Of a DNA stretch of 64,000 bases, positions 7,422-15,443 are shown piece after piece. The notes beneath the pieces are model-generated. The model did no database searches. It was not told where the DNA came from and was given only the letters and a program-made list of their open reading frames with translations. Source of the stretch: Acidimicrobiales bacterium (GTDB lineage: Bacteria; Actinomycetota; Acidimicrobiia; Acidimicrobiales; SZUA-35); NCBI GenBank assembly GCA_028285495.1, contig JANQPB010000015.1:248001-312000 (forward strand). Reading direction: 5' to 3'. The position numbers and the translations under genes are program-made. Within the stretch, counting starts at the first letter, position 1. Each line of letters starts with the position of its first letter.

Positions 7422-9323
7422 ATGAACCCGCAGTCCACCGCCGAGGCCGACGCCGAGCTCGTCGTGCGGGCCGGCGCCTCGATCGCCAGCGGCATGGCCG
7501 ACCACGACGGCGACCTCGTCGCTGACGACCCGGTGTGGCGCGACGTCGATCCCGCCCTGCCGGAGCTCGACGGCGACGAGCGGCTGGTCGATGGTGGGGG
7601 CGAGGCCGGCCTCCGGTCGGAGCCGACGTCGCTCACGGCCAACGGCGACGAGGTGATCGAGCTCGACGCCCGTCGTGGTGTGGCGGATCGTCGACGGCCG
7701 ATGAACCGGGTCGGGGTGGTCGCCCTCGCCCGACCGACGTTCGACGTCGAGTTCGCCGAGGAGGTCGCCGCCGCGGCGTTCGCCGTGCTCGACGGCGTCG
7801 CCCCCGGCTGGCGGGGGCCTCGGCGCCTGGCGTACGACGTCGCGGCGACCGAGGCGACGCTCGGTCAGCTGCCGATCGACGAGCTCGACGCACTGGTCGT
7901 GCTGCAGGTGACCTTCACCGACGCCACCATGACCGACGCCATCGACGCCGCCGTCGCCATGCCACCGATCTACTGGGCGTTCCCCGAGGACCGGACCGGG
8001 GGCCGGCTCCGACTCAACTCGCTCTGCGGCCTGAACCTGGCGGCGTTCGCCCTGCGCCGGCGGGGCCGCCACCTCCACCACCTGTACCGGAGCGTCGACG
8101 ACCCGGTGACCCCGGCGGAGCTGGCGGCTCTGCTCGACGGGGCCGGGCTCGACCGGGCCGGGCTCGACGGGGCCGGGCTCGACCAGGCCGGGCTCGACCA
8201 GGCCGGGCTCGACCGGGCCGGGCTCGACCAGGCCGGTCCCGACCGGGCCGGGCTCGACCGCAGCGGCGTCGACCAGCCTGGCCTTGATCGCTCCGAGGCC
8301 GGCCGCGCCGCCCCAAGCGCCCCCTGCCCACAGCGCGACCCCACGCCGGGTCGGCACCGCAACCGGGGCCCGGTGACGGACGGGCAGCGGGCCGCCGATC
8401 GGGCCGCCGCCACGCTGTCGCAGTCCACGATCGGCGTGATCGGCGACCACCCGGACGGCTTCGACCCCTGTCACTACGATCCCGTCGTCCTCGAACAGCT
8501 CACGGGTGCGACGGTCGTTCGGGCCGAGCTCGAGGACCTCTTCCGAAGTGCGGACGCAGTGACCGGAGACGCTGTTGCCACCGTTCGCTCGCGCGTGGCC
8601 GCTGCGCTCGATGCCGTGGACGACCTCGACCGTGACGCACTCGATCGCAGCCTCCGCCTGTACTGCGGGCTCCGCCAGCTGGCCACCGCCGGGGGCTGGG
8701 CCGGCCTGACCACCAGGTGCTGGCCCGAGTGCTTCACCCGCTACGGGGCCGCCGCCTGCGGCCCCCAGGCCATGCTGGCCGACGACGGCATCCCGAGCGG
8801 CTGTGAGGCCGACGTCTACGGCGCAGTGACGAGCGTGGTCCTCCGGGAGCTCGCCGGGGAGCCGCCGTTCGTCGCCGACCTGGTCCACCTCGATGCAGAC
8901 GACGACACGGGCGTGTTCTGGCACTGCGGAGTCGCCCCACTCCACCTCGCCGACCCGACGGCACCGGCCAGAGCGGCGGTCCACTCCAATCGAGGACTGC
9001 CCCTCCTGCATGCGTTCCCGCTGAAGCCGGGCCGGGTCACGATCGCCCGCCTCAGCCAGTCCAGCGGCCGCCATCGACTCGTCGTCGGCGGGGGTGAGAT
9101 GCTGGGCGCCCCGCTCCCCTTCGCTGGCACCGCCGGCGTCGTCCGCTTCGACGTCTCGACGCGCCGGCTTCTCGACACGATCGTGGACGAGGGCCTGGAG
9201 CATCACTACGGCATCGTCTACGGCGACCACCGATCGTCACTGCGAGCGCTGGCCGAGTTGTGGGGGCTCCCGGTGGTCGAGCTCACCGACCCAGGTCGCT
9301 CAGGTGAGAACCCGGTTCGTTGA
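7422..9323 (+). CDS. L-fucose/L-arabinose isomerase-like protein with inserted pentapeptide-like repeat
   Basis: 633 residues from an ATG preceded by GGAGGA. The first 93 residues are acidic and unrecognised; a second possible start is at 7701 (MNRVGVVALARPTFD), where the isomerase domain begins. N-terminal domain about 94-237, then a low-complexity linker 238-332 with 11 tandem 15-bp units, then the C-terminal catalytic-type domain. There SGCEADVYGA, DDTGVFWHCG and AVHSNRG supply the acid and histidine residues at positions expected for metal binding in fucose isomerases. The substrate is unknown. Family members usually lack the repeat and the long N-terminus. The gene is divergent from the exporter permeases and has a DevR-type box. 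Confidence 0.72.
   Translation: MNPQSTAEADAELVVRAGASIASGMADHDGDLVADDPVWRDVDPALPELDGDERLVDGGGEAGLRSEPTSLTANGDEVIELDARRGVADRRRPMNRVGVVALARPTFDVEFAEEVAAAAFAVLDGVAPGWRGPRRLAYDVAATEATLGQLPIDELDALVVLQVTFTDATMTDAIDAAVAMPPIYWAFPEDRTGGRLRLNSLCGLNLAAFALRRRGRHLHHLYRSVDDPVTPAELAALLDGAGLDRAGLDGAGLDQAGLDQAGLDRAGLDQAGPDRAGLDRSGVDQPGLDRSEAGRAAPSAPCPQRDPTPGRHRNRGPVTDGQRAADRAAATLSQSTIGVIGDHPDGFDPCHYDPVVLEQLTGATVVRAELEDLFRSADAVTGDAVATVRSRVAAALDAVDDLDRDALDRSLRLYCGLRQLATAGGWAGLTTRCWPECFTRYGAAACGPQAMLADDGIPSGCEADVYGAVTSVVLRELAGEPPFVADLVHLDADDDTGVFWHCGVAPLHLADPTAPARAAVHSNRGLPLLHAFPLKPGRVTIARLSQSSGRHRLVVGGGEMLGAPLPFAGTAGVVRFDVSTRRLLDTIVDEGLEHHYGIVYGDHRSSLRALAELWGLPVVELTDPGRSGENPVR
8133..8297 (+). repeat. Eleven tandem 15-bp units, in frame, coding
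   Basis: The unit is close to CTCGACCGGGCCGGG; units 1-8 are near-identical and units 9-11 are decayed. In the isomerase-like protein they encode AGLD(R/Q/G), similar to pentapeptide repeats A(D/N)LXX but with Gly at the D/N position. Because 15 is a multiple of 3, unit number can change without breaking the frame. Confidence 0.9.
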
Positions 9324-9524
9324 GGCGCTCGCTCCCCCGCCGGGATCACCCAGCGCGGGTCGTTCGCCGACCGAGCGCATGCGTCCGGCGATCCGGTCGA
9401 GGTCCGGGCGAGGTGCAGCGGGGTTCGGCGGACTCCGACGTCGCCGGATGAGGCAGGCCTTCGCCGCGCCGACTGTGTGGCCGTCAGTCGATGCGGGCCA
9501 GGGCGACGACGCAGCGCGCCACGG

Positions 9525-10190
9525 TCACCTCGATCCGTCCGGCTCGGCGTCGGTCCGGTAGCGACGCTCGATCATCGCCAGCACGGCGGCGAGCGCCGCT
9601 TCGATGTCGACCTCGGCCGGCGACACCAGGTGTTGGAGGGCGATCCCCCGCGCCATGCCAACGACGACGACGGCCTCGGTGTCGAGATCGATGGTCGCAT
9701 CGACCTCGACGTCCCCGTCGTCGATGGCCTGTCGCAGCGCATCGGCGATCTGGCTTCGGAAGACGGCGTCGTTGGCGGCCACCACCCGCCGCAGCTCCGG
9801 CGTGGCGCTGATCGCCTCGGCCATGGCCACGAACACCGTTCGACCGAGGCTGCCACCGGGCTCGGGCCGCTCGACGGTCGGAGGCCGGATGTAGCCGCGC
9901 AGGTAGACGGCGAGCGAGCCTTGGAGCCTGGCCAGGCCCCGGAGCTCGGGAACGCCGGACCGGCTGGCCGTCTCGGTGACCACCTCCCGAATCGACTCCA
10001 TCACGGCCTCGAAGAGTGCCTCCTTCGATCCGAAGTGGTACGCGACCAGCCCCGAGCTGACACCGGCCCGCTCGCCGATGTCGCGGAGGGTGGTCCCGGC
10101 GTAGCCCCGCTCGCCGAAGAGGGCCGCGGCCGCCTCGATGAGCGCCGTTCGCGATGCGGCCCGACGCTCGGCCTGGGTCCGGCGGTCCAT
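9525..10190 (-). CDS. TetR-family transcriptional regulator
   Basis: 221 residues. N-terminal helix-turn-helix at about 15-62 (ALIEAAAALFGERGYAGTTL, then RDIGERAGVSSGLVAYHFGS) is a good match to the TetR DNA-binding domain; the rest is an all-helical ligand domain without recognisable specificity. It is transcribed away from the DUF35-thiolase operon, with an AT-rich intergenic stretch at 10225-10260 that holds the small palindrome CTGATCAG, so it most likely represses itself and that operon in the absence of an acyl-CoA or related ligand. Confidence 0.9.
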   Translation of the reverse strand: MDRRTQAERRAASRTALIEAAAALFGERGYAGTTLRDIGERAGVSSGLVAYHFGSKEALFEAVMESIREVVTETASRSGVPELRGLARLQGSLAVYLRGYIRPPTVERPEPGGSLGRTVFVAMAEAISATPELRRVVAANDAVFRSQIADALRQAIDDGDVEVDATIDLDTEAVVVVGMARGIALQHLVSPAEVDIEAALAAVLAMIERRYRTDAEPDGSR

Positions 10191-10224
10191 ACCTCGGCGA
10201 TGGTAGCTGGCTGGTCGATCGGAT

Positions 10225-10260
10225 CAAGATATTAATTGGCTGATCAGTAATGTTTTGAGG
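10225..10260. promoter_or_regulatory. AT-rich divergent promoter/operator region
   Basis: An AT-rich island in otherwise GC-rich DNA between the TetR gene and the DUF35 gene. It contains the palindrome CTGATCAG at 10240-10247. It is the likely place for both promoters and the TetR operator. Confidence 0.5.
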
Positions 10261-10262
10261 TA

Positions 10263-10280
10263 TGGTCGATGGATCGGTCC
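10263..10280 (+). repeat. 18-bp direct repeat, copy 1
   Basis: TGGTCGATGGATCGGTCC occurs here, upstream of the DUF35 start, and again exactly at 10369-10386 inside that gene. The two copies are 106 bp apart. Confidence 0.8.
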
Positions 10281-10301
10281 ACAGACGTTTGGGGAACTGC
10301 G

Positions 10302-10772
10302 ATGGCCGACAGCAGCGACACCGGCACTGCCGACGAGAGGGCACCGACGCCGCGGCCCCTGTGGACCGTGGTCGATGGATCGGTCCGGCTGCTCTCAACC
10401 CGCTGTCTCCGTTGCGGGACCGTGGCGTTCCCGCCACAGCGCTATGGCTGCCCGTCGTGCGGGGCCGACGGGGATGCCCTGGTCGAGTCCCTGATCCCGG
10501 CGGCGGGGACCCTGCACACCTTCACCACCGTCCACCTCGACCCCAAGCACGAGACCCCGTTCCAGGTCGGCGAGGTGGCGACCAGCGCCGATCCCCTCGT
10601 CCGCTGTCGTCTCCGGATCGACCGGCCGAGGATCGGGCAGCAGCTGCTGGCCAGGATCCGGGTCGGCGACGACGGGGAGACCCTGGAGTTCGTCGCCGTC
10701 GAAGAAGAGGCCGACCGGGACGCCGCCGACGCTCCCGAGATCGCCGGCACCGAGGAGGCGGTCGATGGGTAG
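10302..10772 (+). CDS. DUF35 OB-fold protein with rubredoxin-like zinc ribbon
   Basis: 156 residues from the ATG at 10302, preceded by GGGGAA. The N-terminal zinc ribbon has CLRCG and CPSCG, followed by an OB-fold (TFTTVHLDPKHETPFQVG, CRLRIDRPRIGQQL). DUF35 proteins partner thiolase-like enzymes and MaoC-like hydratases in acyl-CoA metabolism, for instance ChsH2 with the Ltp2 aldolase in steroid side-chain breakdown. Here the next gene, overlapping by 8 bp, is exactly such a thiolase-like protein, so a two-protein complex is likely. Confidence 0.85.
   Translation: MADSSDTGTADERAPTPRPLWTVVDGSVRLLSTRCLRCGTVAFPPQRYGCPSCGADGDALVESLIPAAGTLHTFTTVHLDPKHETPFQVGEVATSADPLVRCRLRIDRPRIGQQLLARIRVGDDGETLEFVAVEEEADRDAADAPEIAGTEEAVDG
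10369..10386 (+). repeat. 18-bp direct repeat, copy 2
   Basis: The second exact copy of the repeat at 10263-10280, here in codons of the DUF35 protein (VVDGSV). Confidence 0.8.
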
Positions 10773-11913
10773 GAACATCCTGGCCGATCGGGAGGTCAAC
10801 GTCGTCGGCATCGGCCTGCATCCCTACGTCCGCCAGAGTGAGCGGACGTATGTGACCATGGGCCTGACCGCAGTCCGTGAGGCGCTGGCCGACGCCGGCC
10901 TGGCCTGGTCCGAGGTGGAGAGCGCGTACGTCGGCAACGCCCGGATCGGGATGGCCGCCGGCTCGACGATGCTCAAGTACCTGGGCTCCTCCGGGTTGGC
11001 CGTTGCCCAGGTCGAGAACGCCTCGGCCTCGGGGTCGACCGCCGTCCGCCAGGCCGCCTTCGACGTGGCGTCCGGAGCCACCGAGGTGAGCATCGCCATC
11101 GGCGTCGACAAGGTCGCGCCGGGCCGTCGGGGCGGGCCGGTGATGGCCGAGGTCCGCAGCCTGGCCGACGGCCTCATCCAGCCCTTCAGCCACTTCGCCA
11201 TGCTGACCGAGCGCTATCTCGACGACACGGGGGCCACCATCGAGCAGGTGGCCGGGGTGGCGGTCAAGAACCACCGAAACGGCGCCCGCAATCCCTACGC
11301 CCAGCGCCAGAAGGTCCGGACCCTGGAGGAGGTGCTGGCCCCACCCCAGATCTCCGGTCCCCTGACCCGGCTCCAGTGCACCCCGGTCGGCGAGGGGGCG
11401 GCGGCGGTCATCGTCGCCTCGACCGACGCCATCGACCGACTCGGGCTCGACCGGAGCCGGGCCGTCCGGATCCTCTCGTCGGCCAGCCGACTCGAGGAGT
11501 TCACCCCCGGGGTCAACATGGACGTTGCGCTGACCGAGACGACGACCCGCCAGGCCCTGGAGGCGGCGGCGGTGGAGCCCGCCGACGTCGACATCATCGA
11601 GTGCCACGACGCCTTCGCCATCGAGGAGCTGCTGTACGTCGAGGCGATGGGCGTCTGCGACGAGGGCGAGGCGGTCAGACGACTGGAGAACGGTGACTTC
11701 GACATCGGCGGCGATGTCGCCGTCAGTCCCTCGGGCGGCCTGATCGCCATGGGCCACCCGATCGGCCCGACCGGGGTCGGCCAGGTGTGTGAGATCACCC
11801 GGCAGCTCCGGGGCGAGGCCACGGGGCGCCAACACCCCGGCGCCCGGACCGCCATCGCCCACATGGTCGGGGTCGGTGCGGTGTGCGTCGTCCACATCCT
11901 CCAGCGGGCATGA
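10765..11913 (+). CDS. Thiolase-like protein lacking the nucleophilic Cys (SCP-x/Ltp2 type)
   Basis: 382 residues with the thiolase fold: start VNVVGIGLHPYVRQ, mid-region IGVDKVAPGRR, end SPSGGLIAMGHPIGPTGVGQ. In lipid-transfer-type thiolases the motif before the active site is VENACASGS; here it is VENASASGS, so the catalytic Cys is Ser87. The histidines in ECHDAFAIEE and AMGHPIG remain. Lack of this Cys is known for the steroid aldolase Ltp2, which works with a DUF35 partner to split a beta-hydroxyacyl-CoA by a retro-aldol step. The overlapping upstream DUF35 gene fits that model. Claisen thiolysis is unlikely without Cys; the actual substrate is unknown. Confidence 0.85.
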   Translation: MGRNILADREVNVVGIGLHPYVRQSERTYVTMGLTAVREALADAGLAWSEVESAYVGNARIGMAAGSTMLKYLGSSGLAVAQVENASASGSTAVRQAAFDVASGATEVSIAIGVDKVAPGRRGGPVMAEVRSLADGLIQPFSHFAMLTERYLDDTGATIEQVAGVAVKNHRNGARNPYAQRQKVRTLEEVLAPPQISGPLTRLQCTPVGEGAAAVIVASTDAIDRLGLDRSRAVRILSSASRLEEFTPGVNMDVALTETTTRQALEAAAVEPADVDIIECHDAFAIEELLYVEAMGVCDEGEAVRRLENGDFDIGGDVAVSPSGGLIAMGHPIGPTGVGQVCEITRQLRGEATGRQHPGARTAIAHMVGVGAVCVVHILQRA

Positions 11914-11932
11914 CGGTGCCCGTCAACCGAGC

Positions 11933-11959
11933 GATCCGACCGATCCGACCGATCCGACC
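11933..11959 (+). repeat. Three tandem copies of a 9-bp unit
   Basis: GATCCGACC three times in a row, in the 79-bp gap between the thiolase-like gene and the SDR gene. It is the only gap of note inside this operon and may have arisen by slippage. Confidence 0.85.
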
Positions 11960-11992
11960 GTCAACGAGCCGAGCCGAACCGAGGAGCAGACC

Positions 11993-12778
11993 ATGGACAC
12001 CTTCGACCTCAACGGGGCCAACGCCCTCATCACCGGCGCCGGCCAGGGCGTCGGTCGGGCCATCGCCCTCACCCTCGCCCGGCACAACGCCGGCACCGTC
12101 CTCATCAACGACGTCAACACCGAGCGGGCCGAGGCCGTGGCCAGCGAGGTGACCGAGGCCGGGGCCACCGGGGTGGCCGCCGTGGCCGACGTGACCGACT
12201 ACGAGCAGGTCGAGCGGATGGTCGAGCTCGCCGCCGAGGCCGGGGGGATCGACATCCTGGTCAACAACGCCGGCAACCGGGGGGCCGACCCCGGGCGGGT
12301 CCAGAACGGCAACTTCTGGGAGCTCCCGCCCTCCAATTGGGACGCCTCGCTCGAGGTGAACCTCTACGGGCCGATGTACTGCACCCGGGCCGTCCTTCCC
12401 CAGATGATCGAACGAGGGGCCCCGGGCCGGCTCATCACCATCATCTCCGACGCCGGCCGGGTGGGTGAACCGGCCCTGGCCGCCTACTCGGCGGCGAAGG
12501 GCGGTGCCGCCTCGTTCACCCGGGCCATCGCCAAGGCCGTCGGTCGCTACGGGATCACCGCCAACAACGTGGCCATCTCGGCCACCCGAACGCCCGCCAC
12601 CGCGGCCAGGATGGAGGACCCGGAGATGGTCAAGCGGGCCTTCCGCAACTACATCGTCCGCCGGCCTGGCGAGCCTGACGACATCGCCCCGGTCGTGCTG
12701 CTGCTGGCCTCGCCGGCCTCGTCGTGGATCACCGGCCAGACCTACCCGGTCAACGGGGGCTACGCCCTCAACTTCTGA
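11993..12778 (+). CDS. Short-chain dehydrogenase/reductase (FabG/HSD17B type)
   Basis: 261 residues from an ATG with GAGGAG upstream. Classical SDR: nucleotide-binding TGAGQGVG at about 14-21, NNAG in ILVNNAGNRG, the catalytic Ser in ITIISDAG, and YSAAKGGAASF with the Tyr-Lys pair; the end is GQTYPVNGGYALNF. It probably oxidises a 3-hydroxyacyl-CoA or a hydroxy-steroid/terpenoid intermediate, using NAD(P). Position between the thiolase-like protein and the acyl-CoA synthetase supports a beta-oxidation-like role. Confidence 0.88.
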   Translation: MDTFDLNGANALITGAGQGVGRAIALTLARHNAGTVLINDVNTERAEAVASEVTEAGATGVAAVADVTDYEQVERMVELAAEAGGIDILVNNAGNRGADPGRVQNGNFWELPPSNWDASLEVNLYGPMYCTRAVLPQMIERGAPGRLITIISDAGRVGEPALAAYSAAKGGAASFTRAIAKAVGRYGITANNVAISATRTPATAARMEDPEMVKRAFRNYIVRRPGEPDDIAPVVLLLASPASSWITGQTYPVNGGYALNF

Positions 12779-12784
12779 CCCGTC

Positions 12785-14335
12785 ATGGATGCCGACCCGA
12801 AGCCCGTCCCCGGCTCGCTCGAGTTCTGGGCCGCCCGCACCCCCGACGCCCCGGCCGTCGTCCACGGCGATCGGGTGCTGACCTACGGCTCGTGGAACGA
12901 CGCCGCCGACCGGCTGGCCGAGGCACTGGGCCGCCTGGGGGTTGGCACCGGGGATCGCCTGGGGATGCGGTTCCGGCTCCGACCCGAGTGGTTCGTGGCC
13001 CAGCGGGCGCTGGGGAAGCTGGGGGCCCAACTGGTCGCCGTCAACTGGCGGCTGACGCCGGACGAGGCGGCCTACATCCTCGGCGACAGCGGGAGCCGAG
13101 GCCTGGTCTGCGACGACGAGGACCCGACCGGCTGGGACCAGCTCGGGCTCGAGCTGCTGGTCACGGTCGGCCAGGAGCCCGACGCCCCCGGCCACCGGCT
13201 GGAGGACCTGGCGGCCGACGACGGCACCGTACCGACCCGTCGCCACGGTCCGGTCAAACCCGGCCTGGTGGTCTACACCTCGGGCACCACCGGGTACCCG
13301 AAGGGGGTGCCGCCGGGGCCGACCGTCCACGACCTGGCGCCCCCGGACCCGGAGACCCTGGAGGTCGGCGACGACGGTCGAGGCAGGATGGCCACCACCA
13401 CGCTGTTGACCCTGCCCATCCACCATGCCGCCGGTCCGGCGCTGGCCGTTGCCGCCTGTGCGGCCGGCGGCACCATCGTCCTCCACGACCCCTTCGACCC
13501 GGCCGAGGTCCTGCGGCTGATCGAGCGGCATCGGGTCACGACCTGGACCGCGGTGCCGACCATGTTGCTCCGGGTCAAGGCCCTGCCCCCCGGGGTGGTG
13601 GCCGCCAGCGACCTGTCGTCGCTCGGCTACCTCGGACTGGGGGCGGCCGCCGTCCCCTTCGAGCTGAAGCGATGGGCGGTCTCGGTCTTCGGCGACGACT
13701 GCCTGTGGGAGGGCTACGGCAGCACCGAGGCCGGGATGATCAGCCAGATCTCGCCCGCCGACCAGCTGCGCAAGCCGGGGTCGAGCGGCCGACCCTATCC
13801 CCACGTGACCGTCCGCATCCTCGACGACGACTGGGGCGAGCTGCCGGCCGGCAGCACCGGCGAGATCGCGGTGAAGAGCCCGACGGTGTCGACCGAGTAC
13901 CTGGGCCGGGGACCCATGGGGCCAGACGTCCTCCGGGACGGGTTCTACCGGACCGGCGATGTCGGCCATCTGGATGACGACGGCTTCCTGTTCATCACCG
14001 ACCGGGTGAAGGACATGATCGTGGCCGGCGGCTCCAACATCTACCCGGCCGAGATCGAGAAGGCCCTGATCGAGCACCCCGCCGTGGTCGACGCCGCCGT
14101 GATCGGCATCCCGCACGACGAGTTCGGCGAGGAGGTGCTGGCCTTCGTCGTGGCCGGCGGTGGGGAGCGACCGACAGCCGAGGAGCTGACCGAGTTCCTC
14201 GCCCCCCGCCTGGCCCGGTACAAGCTGCCCCGCCGCTACGAGCACGTCGACGAGCTGCCCCTGAACCCGATGGGCAAGGTGATGAAGAACGAGCTCCGCG
14301 CCCCCTACTGGACCGACCGAGACCGCAAGGTCTAG
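12785..14335 (+). CDS. AMP-binding acyl-CoA synthetase
   Basis: 516 residues. The ATP/AMP signature VVYTSGTTGYPKGV, the acyl-binding YGSTEAGMIS, the hinge YRTGDVGHLDDDGFLFITDR, the GGSNIYPAEIE loop and the C-terminal catalytic lysine in NPMGKVMKNELR are all present. It activates a carboxylic acid to its CoA thioester and thus feeds the pathway encoded around it; chain length or ring type cannot be read from the sequence. It starts 6 bp after the SDR stop, in the same operon. Confidence 0.92.
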   Translation: MDADPKPVPGSLEFWAARTPDAPAVVHGDRVLTYGSWNDAADRLAEALGRLGVGTGDRLGMRFRLRPEWFVAQRALGKLGAQLVAVNWRLTPDEAAYILGDSGSRGLVCDDEDPTGWDQLGLELLVTVGQEPDAPGHRLEDLAADDGTVPTRRHGPVKPGLVVYTSGTTGYPKGVPPGPTVHDLAPPDPETLEVGDDGRGRMATTTLLTLPIHHAAGPALAVAACAAGGTIVLHDPFDPAEVLRLIERHRVTTWTAVPTMLLRVKALPPGVVAASDLSSLGYLGLGAAAVPFELKRWAVSVFGDDCLWEGYGSTEAGMISQISPADQLRKPGSSGRPYPHVTVRILDDDWGELPAGSTGEIAVKSPTVSTEYLGRGPMGPDVLRDGFYRTGDVGHLDDDGFLFITDRVKDMIVAGGSNIYPAEIEKALIEHPAVVDAAVIGIPHDEFGEEVLAFVVAGGGERPTAEELTEFLAPRLARYKLPRRYEHVDELPLNPMGKVMKNELRAPYWTDRDRKV

Positions 14336-14362
14336 CCCTGCCAACGCTGCAGAAGGAGACCC

Positions 14363-15181
14363 ATGACCGACGCCACCGATGCCGACGGCGATCGCGACGA
14401 GCCGACCGGACGGACGGTCCTGGTCAGCCGCGACGGCGACCTCGCGACCCTGACCCTGAACCGCCCGGACCGGGCCAACACCCTCAACGAGCAGCTACAC
14501 GACGAGCTCCGGGCCGGCTTCCTCGAACTGGCCAACGATGACGCGGTCCGGGCCATCATCCTCACCGCCAACGGGCGCCACTTCTGCGGTGGGGCCGACC
14601 TCAGGGCCCGCCGGACGAGGCCGCCGGTCAACTACTACTTCGGGCTCGACTACGACTGGGTGCCGAAGCCGGTCATCGCCGCCATCAACGGTGCGGCGAT
14701 GGGCGGCGGCTGCGAGCTCGCCCTGTCGTGCGACTTCCGGTTCATCTCCTCGACGGCGCAGATCGGGCTGACCGAGATCCGCTTCGGGGCCCTCCCGGCC
14801 GGAGGTGGCACCGCCCGCCTGCCCCGCATCGTCGGCCTGGCCAACGCCAAGCGACTCATCTACAGCGGACAGCCCGTCGACGCCGACGAGGCCTTTCGCA
14901 TCGGCCTGGTCGACCGGGTCTGTGAGCCGGACGAACTGCTCGGCGAGGCGACGCGGTTCGCAGCCGAGCTCGCGGTCAACGCCCCCTACGCCCTGCGCAC
15001 GGCCAAGACCCTGCTCAACCAGTCGCTCGACCTCGACCTCCACCACGCCATGGACCTCGAGCGGAAGATGATCGCCAAGATGGCCACCCGCGACGAGATG
15101 GCCGCAGCCCGGGCCGAGGCATCCGAGCGCATGTCGACCTACGCCAACATCTTCGCCAAGCCGGACGAGGACCAGGCCTGA
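14363..15181 (+). CDS. Enoyl-CoA hydratase/isomerase
   Basis: 272 residues with AAGGAG before the ATG. Crotonase fold: oxyanion-hole segments GRHFCGGADLRAR and INGAAMGGGCELALSCDF, and the region GLTEIRFGALPAGGGTARLPR with an acidic residue at the usual catalytic site. An extra 13-residue aromatic loop (PPVNYYFGLDYDW) lies between the two oxyanion segments. It would hydrate an enoyl-CoA in the same pathway as the preceding genes. It is the last gene of the operon that starts with the DUF35 gene. Confidence 0.9.
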   Translation: MTDATDADGDRDEPTGRTVLVSRDGDLATLTLNRPDRANTLNEQLHDELRAGFLELANDDAVRAIILTANGRHFCGGADLRARRTRPPVNYYFGLDYDWVPKPVIAAINGAAMGGGCELALSCDFRFISSTAQIGLTEIRFGALPAGGGTARLPRIVGLANAKRLIYSGQPVDADEAFRIGLVDRVCEPDELLGEATRFAAELAVNAPYALRTAKTLLNQSLDLDLHHAMDLERKMIAKMATRDEMAAARAEASERMSTYANIFAKPDEDQA

Positions 15182-15234
15182 CCACGTGTCCGGGTCTGCT
15201 CCGGGCGTCGCGGTCCCGGCGAGCCGTGCCCGTC

Positions 15235-15266
15235 CGATCCCGGCAGTGCCCGATCCCGGCAGTGCC
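15235..15266 (+). repeat. Two tandem copies of a 16-bp unit
   Basis: CGATCCCGGCAGTGCC twice in a row, in the 262-bp gap between the hydratase and the CoA-transferase, about 15 bp before the AT-rich operator. The gap also holds a 38-codon frame (15303-15419) without a ribosome-binding site, which I do not call a gene. Confidence 0.8.
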
Positions 15267-15281
15267 CGGTCGGGTTGTTAG

Positions 15282-15297
15282 TAGAAATTGAATTCTG
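15282..15297. promoter_or_regulatory. YAGAAN-N4-NTTCTR palindrome, site 1
   Basis: TAGAAA-TTGA-ATTCTG in the upstream region of the CoA-transferase/ADH pair. It is one of seven related sites in front of genes of the catabolic island. Confidence 0.6.
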
Positions 15298-15443
15298 GTT
15301 CGATGTGGTGCGACGATCTGACCGATGGCCGAACCATCGAGGACCTCGCCGGCCGCAGACTCGTCGAGGCCTCCCCGAACGGGCCCGGCCGACGACGAAC
15401 ACCGGCCGGGACTCGGTGATCCGAGACCGGGAGGAGTGCCAGC

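Noticed and set aside
8133..8297. CRISPR-like array
   Set aside because: Units are contiguous 15-mers without spacers and are read in frame within a protein.
6663..9230. Long open frame antisense to the isomerase and permease genes
   Set aside because: It arises from GC-rich codon bias; the sense genes have domain motifs, ribosome-binding sites and correct lengths, and this frame has none.
9324..9524. Possible gene between the isomerase-like and TetR genes
   Set aside because: The 200 bp show no frame with a plausible start and no clear hairpin.
11795..14344. Long antisense frame of about 850 codons across the SDR and ligase genes
   Set aside because: Low-complexity Gly/Val/Asp/His composition with no motif; a shadow of the real genes.
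15303..15419. 38-codon frame after palindrome site 1
   Set aside because: No ribosome-binding site and no similarity to other leaders; kept only as a note.
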